Below the pieces are notes generated by a model. The model did no database searches. It was given only the letters and a program-made list of their open reading frames with translations, and was not told where the DNA came from. Positions 37,647 through 45,489 of a DNA stretch of 64,000 bases are shown in pieces; the first letter of the stretch is position 1; the number at the start of each line of letters is the position of its first letter. The DNA comes from Halomonas sp. GD1P12. GTDB taxonomy: Bacteria > Pseudomonadota > Gammaproteobacteria > Pseudomonadales > Halomonadaceae. Made by a program: the position numbers and the translations under genes. The stretch is taken from NCBI RefSeq assembly GCF_025725645.1, contig NZ_CP107007.1:2666001-2730000 (forward strand), given 5' to 3'.

Positions 37647-39500
37647 ATGGCCACGTTCATTCCCGCGCTTTCGACCATTCCCCGTGCCCGCATGACGCCC
37701 GGCGAGCGCCGTGTGGCCCAACGCCTGGATAGCCTGCTCGAGGACGACTACATCGTCTGGTACGACATCCCGCTCGGGCGCCAGCGCCGCTACCCGGACT
37801 TCATCGTGCTGCACCCCGCGCGAGGGCTTTTGTTTCTCGAAGTGAAGGATTGGAAGCTCGATACCCTGCACTCGATCACACCGGAAAGCGCGGTCATCGA
37901 CACCCCCAAGGGGCGCAAGACGGTGAGCAATCCGCTGATACAGGCGCGCCAGTATGCCTTTACCGCTCTTGACCAGCTGGAGCGTGACCCGCAGCTCACC
38001 CAAAGCGATGGCCGCTACCAGGGCAAGCTCTGCTTTCCCTACGGCTTCGGCGTGATTTTTCCCAATATCACCCGACGCCAATGGGACGAGGCCATGAGCG
38101 AGGAAGCCCAGGAGCGAGTGCTGCCCGGTCATCGTTTGATCTGCCAGGACGAGATGCTCACCACCGCCGACCCGGAGGCGTTTCAGGAACGGCTGTGGGC
38201 CATGTTCGACTACCGCTTCGGCGAGAAGCTCACCCTGCCCCAGCTCGATCGCATTCGCTGGCAGCTCTTTCCGGAAGTGCGCATCGACGCCCCCACCGGC
38301 GATCTGTTCGGCGACGAAGAGCAGAGTGAGGCGCCGGCCACGAACGCGGTGCCGGATATCGTGCGCGTGATGGACCTGCAGCAGGAGCTACTGGCGCGCA
38401 GCATGGGCGACGGCCACCGGGTGATCCACGGCGTGGCCGGCTCCGGCAAGACGTTGATCCTGGGCTATCGCTGCCTGCACCTGGCGCAGGCCACCACCAA
38501 GCCGATTCTGGTGCTCTGTTTCAACATCACGCTGGCTGCCAGGCTTCGCTGCTTCATCGCCGAAAAAGGCCTGACCGAAAAGGTGAAGGTGCACCATTTT
38601 CACGAATGGTGCGGGCAACAACTCAAGACGTACCACGTCGATTTGCTGCCCGGCAGCCGCCCGGTGTACGAGCGCCAGGTGGAGAGCGTGATTCACGCCG
38701 TCGACCAGGGGCAGATTCCCCGCGCCCAGTACGCCGCCGTGATGATCGACGAGGGCCACGATTTCGAACAGGCCTGGCTCAAGCTGGTGGTGCAGATGAT
38801 CGACCCCGATACCAACTCGCTTTTGCTGCTCTACGACGACGCCCAGTCGATCTACCAGAAAGGCGCGCTGAAATTCCCGCTCTCCTCCGCCGGTATTCAG
38901 GCGCGCGGGCGCACCACCATCCTCAAGCTCAACTACCGCAACACCCGCGAGATATTGAGCTTCGCCTACGAGTTCGCCCAGGACTTCCTCACGGCGCACG
39001 ATGGTGACGACGACCACGTACCGCTCATCGCCCCGGAAGTAGCCGGCGTCAGCGGCCCTAAACCCGCGTTTCGAGCCTTCAAAAGCGACGACGCCGAGGC
39101 CCACTACCTGGTGCGCTGTATTCAGACCTGGCAGGAACACGGAACCGAGCTGAACAGCATCGCAGTGGTCTATACCAGCAACGCTCAGGGAAAGCGCTTC
39201 CACGAGGCGCTTCAAAGCGCCGGCATTCCCAGCCGCTGCCTGCAGCAATCCTTCGATAAACGCAGCTACGACCCGCAAGCCCAGGAAGTGGTCCTGCTCA
39301 GCCGCCAGAGCAGCAAGGGCCTGGAGTTCGACACGGTACTGCTCAGCGGCCTCGGCGCGCTCGACTCCGCCGAGGAGAAGCAGGCCCAGGAAGCGCGGCT
39401 TCTGTATGTGGGCATGACCCGAGCGCGAAGACGGTTGATGGTGACCGGGAGCAAGGTGAACTGGTATACCGAGCGGCTGAGCGAGCTGGCCTCGGCCTGA
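37647..39500 (+). CDS. NERD-domain nuclease fused to UvrD-like helicase
   Basis: A 617-residue protein with an N-terminal nuclease-related domain (NERD) and a superfamily 1 helicase. The NERD core has the PD-(D/E)XK pattern RRYPDFIVLHP … LLFLEVKDW (Asp51, Glu65, Lys67). The helicase has Walker A HGVAGSGKT (261-269), a DEGH-type box in VMIDEGHDF, LLYDDAQSIYQ (motif III region), and motifs V-VI in SRQSSKGLEFDTVLLSGLGA and YVGMTRARRRLMVTG. Start ATG 37647 is chosen from the GGAG upstream. Proteins of this architecture act in DNA repair or defence; the role here is unknown. A NucS-like nuclease gene follows 41 bases later, so the pair may be an operon. Confidence 0.85.
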   Translation: MATFIPALSTIPRARMTPGERRVAQRLDSLLEDDYIVWYDIPLGRQRRYPDFIVLHPARGLLFLEVKDWKLDTLHSITPESAVIDTPKGRKTVSNPLIQARQYAFTALDQLERDPQLTQSDGRYQGKLCFPYGFGVIFPNITRRQWDEAMSEEAQERVLPGHRLICQDEMLTTADPEAFQERLWAMFDYRFGEKLTLPQLDRIRWQLFPEVRIDAPTGDLFGDEEQSEAPATNAVPDIVRVMDLQQELLARSMGDGHRVIHGVAGSGKTLILGYRCLHLAQATTKPILVLCFNITLAARLRCFIAEKGLTEKVKVHHFHEWCGQQLKTYHVDLLPGSRPVYERQVESVIHAVDQGQIPRAQYAAVMIDEGHDFEQAWLKLVVQMIDPDTNSLLLLYDDAQSIYQKGALKFPLSSAGIQARGRTTILKLNYRNTREILSFAYEFAQDFLTAHDGDDDHVPLIAPEVAGVSGPKPAFRAFKSDDAEAHYLVRCIQTWQEHGTELNSIAVVYTSNAQGKRFHEALQSAGIPSRCLQQSFDKRSYDPQAQEVVLLSRQSSKGLEFDTVLLSGLGALDSAEEKQAQEARLLYVGMTRARRRLMVTGSKVNWYTERLSELASA

Positions 39501-39541
39501 GAAGCAGCGTCTTTGAATAACACCTACACGGGAGACGCCGA

Positions 39542-40651
39542 ATGGCGATCGAGCAAGGCATCTGGAAACTGGCAAGCGGTGCCAGCGAAGCCCCGCAAAA
39601 ACTGCGCCCCATGGGGCTTGCCGATGAAGGTAAGCTTGAAGAGCAGATCATGCAGGACGTCTCGATCCTCAACCGGGACTGGCTCTTGATCGGCCGCCAG
39701 GTACGCACCGGCTTCGATAAGCTGATCGACCTGCTCGCACTCGATGCCAACGGCAACGTGATTATCATCGAATTGAAACGTGATAAAACACCCCGGGACG
39801 TGGTGGCCCAGGCCATCGACTACGCCAGCTGGGTAGTCACGCTGGCCGACTACCAGTTGATCGATATCTATCAGGCCTTTGCCGAGCGCTACCACCGCCC
39901 TTACCCCACTCTGGAAGACGCATTCGACGCCAAGTTCGGCGTACCGCTCGATGACGTGACGCTCAACGATAGCCACCAGATGGTGGTGGTCGCCACCCGG
40001 CTCGACGCCAGCAGCGAGCGGATCATTAACTACCTGAACGACCACGCGCAGCTGTCCATCAATGCGATGTTCTTTTCGGCGTTTGAAGACGGTGGCAACC
40101 ACTACCTGAGCCGCGCCTGGATGATCGACCCGGACGAGCCGCCCCAGCCAGCCACGCGCAAAGCGCAGAAAGCCCCCTGGAACGGTGAGTTCTACGCCTC
40201 CTTCGGCGACGACCGCCCCTGGGAGCTGGCCCGGCGTTTTGGTTTCATCGCCGGTGGCGGCGCCCACTGGTACTCCAAGACGCTCAACCTGCTTTCTGAA
40301 AGCGACCGGGTGTGGGTGAACATTCCCAGGATCGGTTATGTGGGCGTGGCCGAAGTCACCGGCGAGCGGGTACGGGCGGATGAGTTCATGGTCGAAACGG
40401 CGGACGGGCTACAACGTTTGAAAGAGGTGAGCACACCTGTCGAGTACCCTCACCTGTACAAAGCCAGTTCAATGGATGACGAAGAGACGCTGGAGTACAT
40501 CGTGCCGGTACGCTGGATCAAAAGCGTTCCTGTCACTGAGGCTTTTCGTGAGGTAGGGCTTTTTGGAAATCAAAATACGGTATGCAAACCGACCACGCCG
40601 AAATGGGAGCATACGGTGGAGCGGTTAAAGCAGACCTGGAGTGTTGTTTAA
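39542..40651 (+). CDS. NucS/DUF91-like PD-(D/E)XK endonuclease family protein
   Basis: A 369-residue protein. Residues 30-95 hold a nuclease core like that of EndoMS/NucS: KLIDLLALDANGNVIIIELK with Asp63, Glu77 and Lys79 as metal ligands and DVVAQAIDYASWV as the QxxxY-like helix. The C-terminal half (residues 200-340; HWYSKTLNLLSESDRVWVNI, VGVAEVTGERVRADEF) looks like a small beta-barrel module, perhaps for nucleic-acid binding. A ribosome-binding site (GGGAGA) precedes ATG 39542. It ends 40 bases before the left repeat of the integrated element, so it is the last host gene on this side. Confidence 0.75.
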   Translation: MAIEQGIWKLASGASEAPQKLRPMGLADEGKLEEQIMQDVSILNRDWLLIGRQVRTGFDKLIDLLALDANGNVIIIELKRDKTPRDVVAQAIDYASWVVTLADYQLIDIYQAFAERYHRPYPTLEDAFDAKFGVPLDDVTLNDSHQMVVVATRLDASSERIINYLNDHAQLSINAMFFSAFEDGGNHYLSRAWMIDPDEPPQPATRKAQKAPWNGEFYASFGDDRPWELARRFGFIAGGGAHWYSKTLNLLSESDRVWVNIPRIGYVGVAEVTGERVRADEFMVETADGLQRLKEVSTPVEYPHLYKASSMDDEETLEYIVPVRWIKSVPVTEAFREVGLFGNQNTVCKPTTPKWEHTVERLKQTWSVV

Positions 40652-40691
40652 GCGCTTGGATCAAGCAATGCGGATGAATTGGCTGTAAAGA

Positions 40692-40739
40692 AATGGTGGG
40701 CTCAGTAGGACTTGAACCTACGACCAAGGGATTATGAGT
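40692..40739. repeat. Left attachment-site repeat
   Basis: Forty-eight bases copying the T-arm, acceptor 3' strand, CCA and part of the anticodon arm of the tRNA-Ile2 gene at 55176, in the same orientation. The only difference is T at 40702 where the tRNA copy has C at 55184. The tRNA 5' half is missing, so this is not a functional tRNA. Confidence 0.93.
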
Positions 40740-41240
40740 TCGATTTTAAATCAATATGTTACTGATACCCAAGGGAAAGTGACCGAAATCTAGCGAAAGG
40801 TACAGTTCCTTGGAATCAGTAGGTTAGCGAAAGGTGAGGATAGCACAGGAAGCGGGTTTGTGTACTGCTAGTGTACCGATGAGAGTTACCTTCAGTACAT
40901 CTAGAAGCTGTCACAGAGCCAACTGTCAAGAATGACTTGACAGTTGGGATCTTCTCAAAACTGCTGTTTAGTTAGCAGAGCGTAACACAAGACGTGCGGA
41001 TCGCGAGCGGTTGCAGGGAATGAAACATCAGCGCGATCTCTCCTTCTCTAAGCTCCTGAACGCCGAGAGGCACATTCTTGAACTGACGGCGCTTGCGCTC
41101 TCTGACCCTCGGCTCTGTGGCTCCTCTCCGCCCTGCGGATCGTGGCAAGGCCGCGGGTGAGAAGCCAAAGGCCAGCCACTTCAAGCCGCCCGAACAGAGC
41201 CCTCGTGAATGAGGCGGGTTGACTGAATAACTCCGAATGA
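40740..41240. other. Left end of the element, no gene assigned
   Basis: About 500 bases between the left repeat and the methyltransferase promoter. Minus-strand frames across 40972-41338 are open, but I see no recognisable protein and no ribosome-binding site. The segment 40980-41220 is more GC-rich than the R-M genes beside it and may be a fragment of an unrelated insertion. Integrase arm-binding sites would be expected close to 40740. Confidence 0.4.
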
Positions 41241-41253
41241 ATACTATAAGTAT
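41241..41253. promoter_or_regulatory. C-box-like site upstream of the methyltransferase
   Basis: ATACTATAAGTAT, inverted arms ATACT/AGTAT, contains ACTATAAGT, the complement of the ACTTATAGT half site seen upstream of the controller gene. It lies about 35 bases before the methyltransferase start, where bound controller protein could repress or tune methylase expression. Confidence 0.5.
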
Positions 41254-41286
41254 CATTTACTTGATTTTCGTCGGGAACCAGTGCCA

Positions 41287-43002
41287 ATGACTCCAGATAG
41301 ATACAGCCACGTTGAATCAAGGAAGAAAGAGGGAGCACACTATACTCCTGAAATAATCGCAGATTTTATATCCCAGCGCATTCTGGATGGTGTTGAGTTA
41401 GGAGAAAAAGTGCAGGTTGCTGATCCTGCGGTTGGAGATGGTGAGTTACTGATTAGCTTACTCTCCGCGTTAAAACGACGATCAATTAACCACATCGAAG
41501 TGCATGCGTTTGATACGAATGAGAGGTCTCTTAATATCACAAGAGAGCGTCTAGAGCATCTGCACAGTGATGTTTCCATTGAGACTCACCACAAAGATTT
41601 CTTACAAGTTTGCTTGGACCGAGAAACCTTTCTTGGAGAAACGGATTCCTCAATACCTTACTTTGATATTTTAATAGCCAACCCTCCTTATATTAGAACT
41701 CAAGTTCTTGGAGCCGATCAAGCTAAAATACTAAGCCAGAATTTTGGCTTGAAAGGACGACTGGATGCGTACCAAGCGTTCTTGGTAGCAATGAAATCTG
41801 TCATGAAATCAAATGGTGTCGCCGGCGTTATAGTTTCGAACCGTTTCATGACAACAAAGGGAGCCGGTGAGTTTCGTAAAACACTCTATGATGAGTATTC
41901 TATAAAAGGAATATGGGACTTCGGTGACACAAAAGTTTTCGACGCTGCTGTTTTGCCTGCTGTGATGGTTATGGGAGCAAATAGAACGTCTAGTAACGAT
42001 TCTGTTCCTTTTTCGTCGGTATATCTATATGGAAACAAACTAAGTAAGACAAATTTACCGCATGTAGGTGATCAGATTGAAGCGCTTTCATATTCAGGTC
42101 TTGTTAAGAACTCGAAGTCCGCCTATGTGGTTAAACATGGCCATCTAACTTATGACTCGAAATCGTCTGACGTCTGGCGCCTCCAAGATGAAGAGTCTGA
42201 AAAATGGCTGAGGAAAGTAGATGCTAAAACTTGGTGTAGATTTAAAGACATAGGAAAGGTTAGGGTTGGCGTAAAGACCACAGCGGATAATATTTTTATT
42301 CATGCTGACTGGGAAAAGGAGGTTGGATACGTTCCTGAACTTGTCGAGCCTCTGGTGACCCATCATGTCGCCGCGAGATTTAAATGCAATGACAATGAAA
42401 AAAAGTCTATCCTCTACACTCATCATTTGGTTGATGGGAAGCGGTCTGTGTATGATATTGAAAAGTTCCCAATAACCAAAAAATATCTTGAAGCCAATAA
42501 AGAGCAACTTTCTTCCAGAAAATATGTTGCTAAAGCAAAGCGTATTTGGTATGAAATTTGGGTTCCTCAGAATCCCGCGTTATGGAGTGAGCCTAAAGTT
42601 ATTTTTCGCGATATAACTGAGCAACCAACTTTTTGGATGGATCTAGATGGTTCCATCGTAAATGGGGACTGCTATTGGATGATTCGAGAAAATGAAGGCA
42701 TGCCTGAGGACATTTTATGGCTACTCTTGGCGGTTGCCAATTCAGAATTTGTAGAAGAATTCTACGATTTGAAGTTTCAAAACAAGCTCTATTCAAACAA
42801 GCGAAGGTTTATCACCCAGTATGTTGAGCAGTTCCCTGTGCCAGATCCTAGCCGATTAGAATCAAAGGAAATAGTTAAACTAGCCAAGGAACGTTATCGT
42901 GAAAATGATAGAAGCAAACATGCGGGGTTGGAAAAAAATATTGACCACTTGATATGGTCAATATTCGATGTTCCACATATTGACGAGATCATCAAGGATT
43001 AA
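41287..43002 (+). CDS. Type II DNA adenine-N6 methyltransferase
   Basis: A 571-residue Eco57I/TaqI-like N6-adenine methyltransferase protecting host DNA from the partner endonuclease. SAM-binding motif I is VADPAVGDGELLISLL (residues 44-59), preceded by the family HYTPE at 18-22. The catalytic motif IV is NPPY at 132-135. The second half (from about residue 330) would be the target-recognition region. Start ATG 41287 is chosen over GTG 41281, six bases earlier. The AT-rich codon use contrasts with host genes and marks foreign origin. It converges on the endonuclease gene with an 11-base overlap. The recognition sequence cannot be told from sequence. Confidence 0.9.
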   Translation: MTPDRYSHVESRKKEGAHYTPEIIADFISQRILDGVELGEKVQVADPAVGDGELLISLLSALKRRSINHIEVHAFDTNERSLNITRERLEHLHSDVSIETHHKDFLQVCLDRETFLGETDSSIPYFDILIANPPYIRTQVLGADQAKILSQNFGLKGRLDAYQAFLVAMKSVMKSNGVAGVIVSNRFMTTKGAGEFRKTLYDEYSIKGIWDFGDTKVFDAAVLPAVMVMGANRTSSNDSVPFSSVYLYGNKLSKTNLPHVGDQIEALSYSGLVKNSKSAYVVKHGHLTYDSKSSDVWRLQDEESEKWLRKVDAKTWCRFKDIGKVRVGVKTTADNIFIHADWEKEVGYVPELVEPLVTHHVAARFKCNDNEKKSILYTHHLVDGKRSVYDIEKFPITKKYLEANKEQLSSRKYVAKAKRIWYEIWVPQNPALWSEPKVIFRDITEQPTFWMDLDGSIVNGDCYWMIRENEGMPEDILWLLLAVANSEFVEEFYDLKFQNKLYSNKRRFITQYVEQFPVPDPSRLESKEIVKLAKERYRENDRSKHAGLEKNIDHLIWSIFDVPHIDEIIKD

Positions 43003-44104
43003 ACACTGAACTTCCTTTGTGCCTTTCAAAAAAATTCATAGGCATTGACCTTTGGCATTTAAAGCTTTGCTCCGGAACGTATGTGAAATGCAAACCCAAA
43101 CGACTGCCGGGGCAGAGCACGATGCCATCTATACAATATGTATCAGGATTTGTGAGCACTATTAGGTAGCGAATATTTTGGGTAGTGAAGTTTCCACAAC
43201 CTTTAATCGGCTCTTCGAACTCGGGACTGTAGAGCCCAAGGTCAACCGTCGGAGAATCTTGAAGTTTCACCTCTAGCGCCTGATTTTTAATATCAGGTAG
43301 GCCTCCCGCTAAAAGATCACCATGGCTAACACTGTAACCCAGTGCCCGAGCAACCATTCCCTCAAGAGTTTGTCCTCGAGTTTTCGTTGAAGCTGGCGGT
43401 ATATGTTGTCCAATAAGTTTATGTAAAACAATCTCTTTTATAGTTGAAAGCGGAAGCAGAGACTCAGGATCTGGATCTTGATGGATGTTGTATTGAGAAA
43501 GGTTTTTTTGATTATCTGATGAGCCTATTTGAACGTCATCATCATAGAAAAGTATAGAATTTGGTTGAGACAAAACTGCTTGACGCGCCGTTGCAGAGAT
43601 GATCATCTGGCTTTTGACTGTAGGTTTTCCAAATTTCCCGTATTTCTCAACGATATAGTCTGGCGTCAGCACTGCAACGCCGGATACCACATTTTGATTT
43701 GGATCTACTTTCACGAACACGAATCGAACTTGGTTGGCTAAAAGCTTGCTTCCATCATTATATTGGACCTGAACGGACTCAATGTTCGGGTTTCGGTTCC
43801 AAACTTGCAAGTTATATGAAGAGCCGGTTGTGACAATATAAGTATCTAGATATTCGAGCAAAATCTTTGGAACGCCCTTACCCTTCGGGGGCATTATACC
43901 GTAGGAGCCCACTGGAGCACCTGGCGGCAAAGTGCCGTTCGCAAGGGTCTTTGCAACCAACTTCCTAATGTTGGATCCATCGGTTCTAGACTTATAAGTC
44001 AACTTGAAAGGATATCCGATTAAACAGCTCAGCCGGTTTGCAATTTCTTCAGGGGGCGTTAAAAAATCCTTTGATTTCGGCGGCAGTTTGAATCTTTTAT
44101 CCAT
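42992..44104 (-). CDS. Type II restriction endonuclease
   Basis: A 370-residue protein with a PD-(D/E)XK core: LAGGLPDIKNQALEVKLQDS, giving Asp271, Glu278 and Lys280. The call as the restriction partner rests on that motif, the convergent N6A methyltransferase, and the controller gene seven bases upstream. I do not recognise a close named enzyme, so the recognition site and family are open. The expected order is controller then endonuclease in one transcript, so nuclease is made only after controller protein has built up. Confidence 0.82.
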   Translation of the reverse strand: MDKRFKLPPKSKDFLTPPEEIANRLSCLIGYPFKLTYKSRTDGSNIRKLVAKTLANGTLPPGAPVGSYGIMPPKGKGVPKILLEYLDTYIVTTGSSYNLQVWNRNPNIESVQVQYNDGSKLLANQVRFVFVKVDPNQNVVSGVAVLTPDYIVEKYGKFGKPTVKSQMIISATARQAVLSQPNSILFYDDDVQIGSSDNQKNLSQYNIHQDPDPESLLPLSTIKEIVLHKLIGQHIPPASTKTRGQTLEGMVARALGYSVSHGDLLAGGLPDIKNQALEVKLQDSPTVDLGLYSPEFEEPIKGCGNFTTQNIRYLIVLTNPDTYCIDGIVLCPGSRLGLHFTYVPEQSFKCQRSMPMNFFERHKGSSVFNP

Positions 44105-44111
44105 GAAACAT

Positions 44112-44342
44112 CTACTCCAGTGGCTTGCTTAGAAGGGTTGGAACATCAACACCTAAAGCTGAAGCAATCACTTCCAATGAACTCAAAGAGACATTACGTT
44201 CCCCACGCTCTACAGCGCCGATGTACGTTCGATGCAACCCGGACTTGTCAGCCAGCTGTTCCTGCGACAATCCATGTTTGCTACGCAAGCGCCTAATGTT
44301 TTCGGAAAGGGTGGCAGTGATGTCTTCGCTAGGCTTTCGCAT
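44112..44342 (-). CDS. R-M controller (C) protein, XRE type
   Basis: A 76-residue helix-turn-helix protein: SENIRRLRSKHGLSQEQLAD, SGLHRTYIGAVERGERNVSL, then SSLEVIASALGVDVPTLLSK. This size and sequence are typical of C proteins of type II R-M systems, which activate their own promoter and that of the endonuclease. It is seven bases upstream of the endonuclease gene. A C-box is present 45 bases before its start. The ATG follows closely on the promoter, as in other C genes with short or absent leaders. Confidence 0.88.
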   Translation of the reverse strand: MRKPSEDITATLSENIRRLRSKHGLSQEQLADKSGLHRTYIGAVERGERNVSLSSLEVIASALGVDVPTLLSKPLE

Positions 44343-44386
44343 TGATATTCCAAAGAAAACTTCTACGCGATTACAACTCGATGATG

Positions 44387-44410
44387 CCTATAGATCTACA
44401 GACTATAAGT
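44387..44410 (-). promoter_or_regulatory. C-box operator of the R-M controller gene
   Basis: On the minus strand the site begins ACTTATAGTCTGTAGA and continues to a second half site CTATAGG. This matches the known C-box layout (ACTTATAGTC-YGTRGA then an imperfect second palindrome), to which two C-protein dimers bind. Location 45 bases before the C gene start fits the activation position. Confidence 0.75.
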
Positions 44411-44571
44411 AGCAAAGACCTCGCATTTTTGCTGATCGGCATAACGCCGAGCAATCCGCATTACATCGGGATGACAGGAGTGGAGTCGAGGCTTACGTTG
44501 GAGCGAGGCTTGAGGAATGAGAAGTTCAGTAGGCCGGGATGGAGGCAGCAGGTTAGTTTCTGTACGAAAAG

Positions 44572-44790
44572 TCAGCTCGTAGGCAGCGGCATGCTGAGCT
44601 TTTCGTGGTCATTGAGACCGTCGAGTACGGCGTCGGTGACCTTCTTCGGGAAGAGCCCGTGCATCACCTGCCCCTCGCTGTGACTGCGTACCTGGGCCAT
44701 CACCGCTTCGTCACGCTCAAAGCGGTCGGTGATGACGTTGGCTCGTACATCGTCGATAAACTGCTGCTTGGTGGCGTTGTATACCAGCAT
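44572..44790 (-). CDS. Small protein, possibly a truncated remnant
   Basis: A 72-residue frame beginning MLVYNATKQQFIDDVRANVI, with GAGGG close upstream. The opening resembles the N-terminus of large AAA-type proteins of the DUF2075 kind (MxVYxATKxxFxxDV), but the frame ends after 72 codons with no ATPase motifs. It may therefore be the stump of a longer gene cut by recombination, or a short regulator in its own right. The family link is from memory and weak. Confidence 0.4.
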   Translation of the reverse strand: MLVYNATKQQFIDDVRANVITDRFERDEAVMAQVRSHSEGQVMHGLFPKKVTDAVLDGLNDHEKLSMPLPTS

Positions 44791-44941
44791 ACCCTCAAAA
44801 GCTCCCTTTTTGGTCAGTTAGTTATAGATTGTTAGCATGAATGCATTTGACAATTATGCACACTAGCGGCTGCAACAGCATAGATCAGAACTAAAAGGCT
44901 GAGAGGGCTTGGGTCTGTGCATACGGGCTTCGGTGCCCAGC

Positions 44942-45142
44942 CTAACTATCTGCTTTTCGCCGTTTCAGCTCAGCCCGCGCCCAAGCGGATGCTTCTTTCA
45001 TATCTCGCCGCAGTTCGTCGAGCTCTTCGGAAGTCAGCCACCGAACCGCTGGCTCCCTGCTTTCTGGGTGCGCTTCGCCGGCCTGCTCGTCGATTTTGGT
45101 TTCCAGCTCTTTTCGCCGTTGTCGGCGTATCTGTTCGTCCAT
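44942..45142 (-). CDS. Small charged protein (66 aa) downstream of the trb genes
   Basis: Begins MDEQIRRQRRKELETKIDEQ at ATG 45142 with a perfect AGGAGG site; a longer frame from 45196 lacks one. Highly charged and helical throughout (SEELDELRRDMKEASAWARA), suggesting a coiled coil. It is the last gene of the leftward trb cluster, 68 bases after the 88-aa gene. No family recognised. Confidence 0.6.
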   Translation of the reverse strand: MDEQIRRQRRKELETKIDEQAGEAHPESREPAVRWLTSEELDELRRDMKEASAWARAELKRRKADS

Positions 45143-45210
45143 GCGCTCCTCCTGGCGGAAAGGCGGCCGTTGGCCGCCTGAGCTATCGCTGGTCAATGGC
45201 TCCCATAATG

Positions 45211-45477
45211 TCAGAAGCCAGTATCGGAAAATCCCGCCGCTTCTGAAAACGGGGTTCTTCCGGTTCCAGCTCCTACATCGCTGCTAGTGTGCGTGCTGCG
45301 TGGTGCCTCCTCGCGGCCCGAGTGGGCCGGACGGTTCACGAAAGCGGCAATCTCTGCCCCAAGGTTCCTCTCTCCCTCGACCGATAGCTCGACAGCAGGC
45401 ACAAAAACGGCTTCTGTGTAGGCCTCCCGCCCTTCGTCGAGCATATCCAGGGCTACCATAAAATGGCGTTGTTTCAT
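45211..45477 (-). CDS. Small protein (88 aa) sharing motifs with the TrbL tail
   Basis: Begins MKQRHFMVALDMLDEGREAY, with AAGGAG before ATG 45477, 12 bases after the trbL stop, so it is co-transcribed with it. Two segments match the C-terminal tail of the adjacent TrbL: EIAAFVNR (TrbL EIACFVNR) and TPFSEAAGF (TrbL TPFAQAAGF), in reversed order. The similarity is visible in the DNA as well. Function unknown. Confidence 0.65.
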   Translation of the reverse strand: MKQRHFMVALDMLDEGREAYTEAVFVPAVELSVEGERNLGAEIAAFVNRPAHSGREEAPRSTHTSSDVGAGTGRTPFSEAAGFSDTGF

Positions 45478-45489
45478 CGTGAGGTCTCC

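Noticed and set aside
40692..40768. A second tRNA gene at the left repeat
   Set aside because: Only the 3' part of the tRNA is present; after position 40739 the sequence diverges and no 5' half or cloverleaf can be formed. It is an attachment-site copy.
40972..41256. A 94-aa minus-strand protein near the left end of the element
   Set aside because: No ribosome-binding site, no family and an Arg/Leu-rich composition; treated as unassigned DNA.
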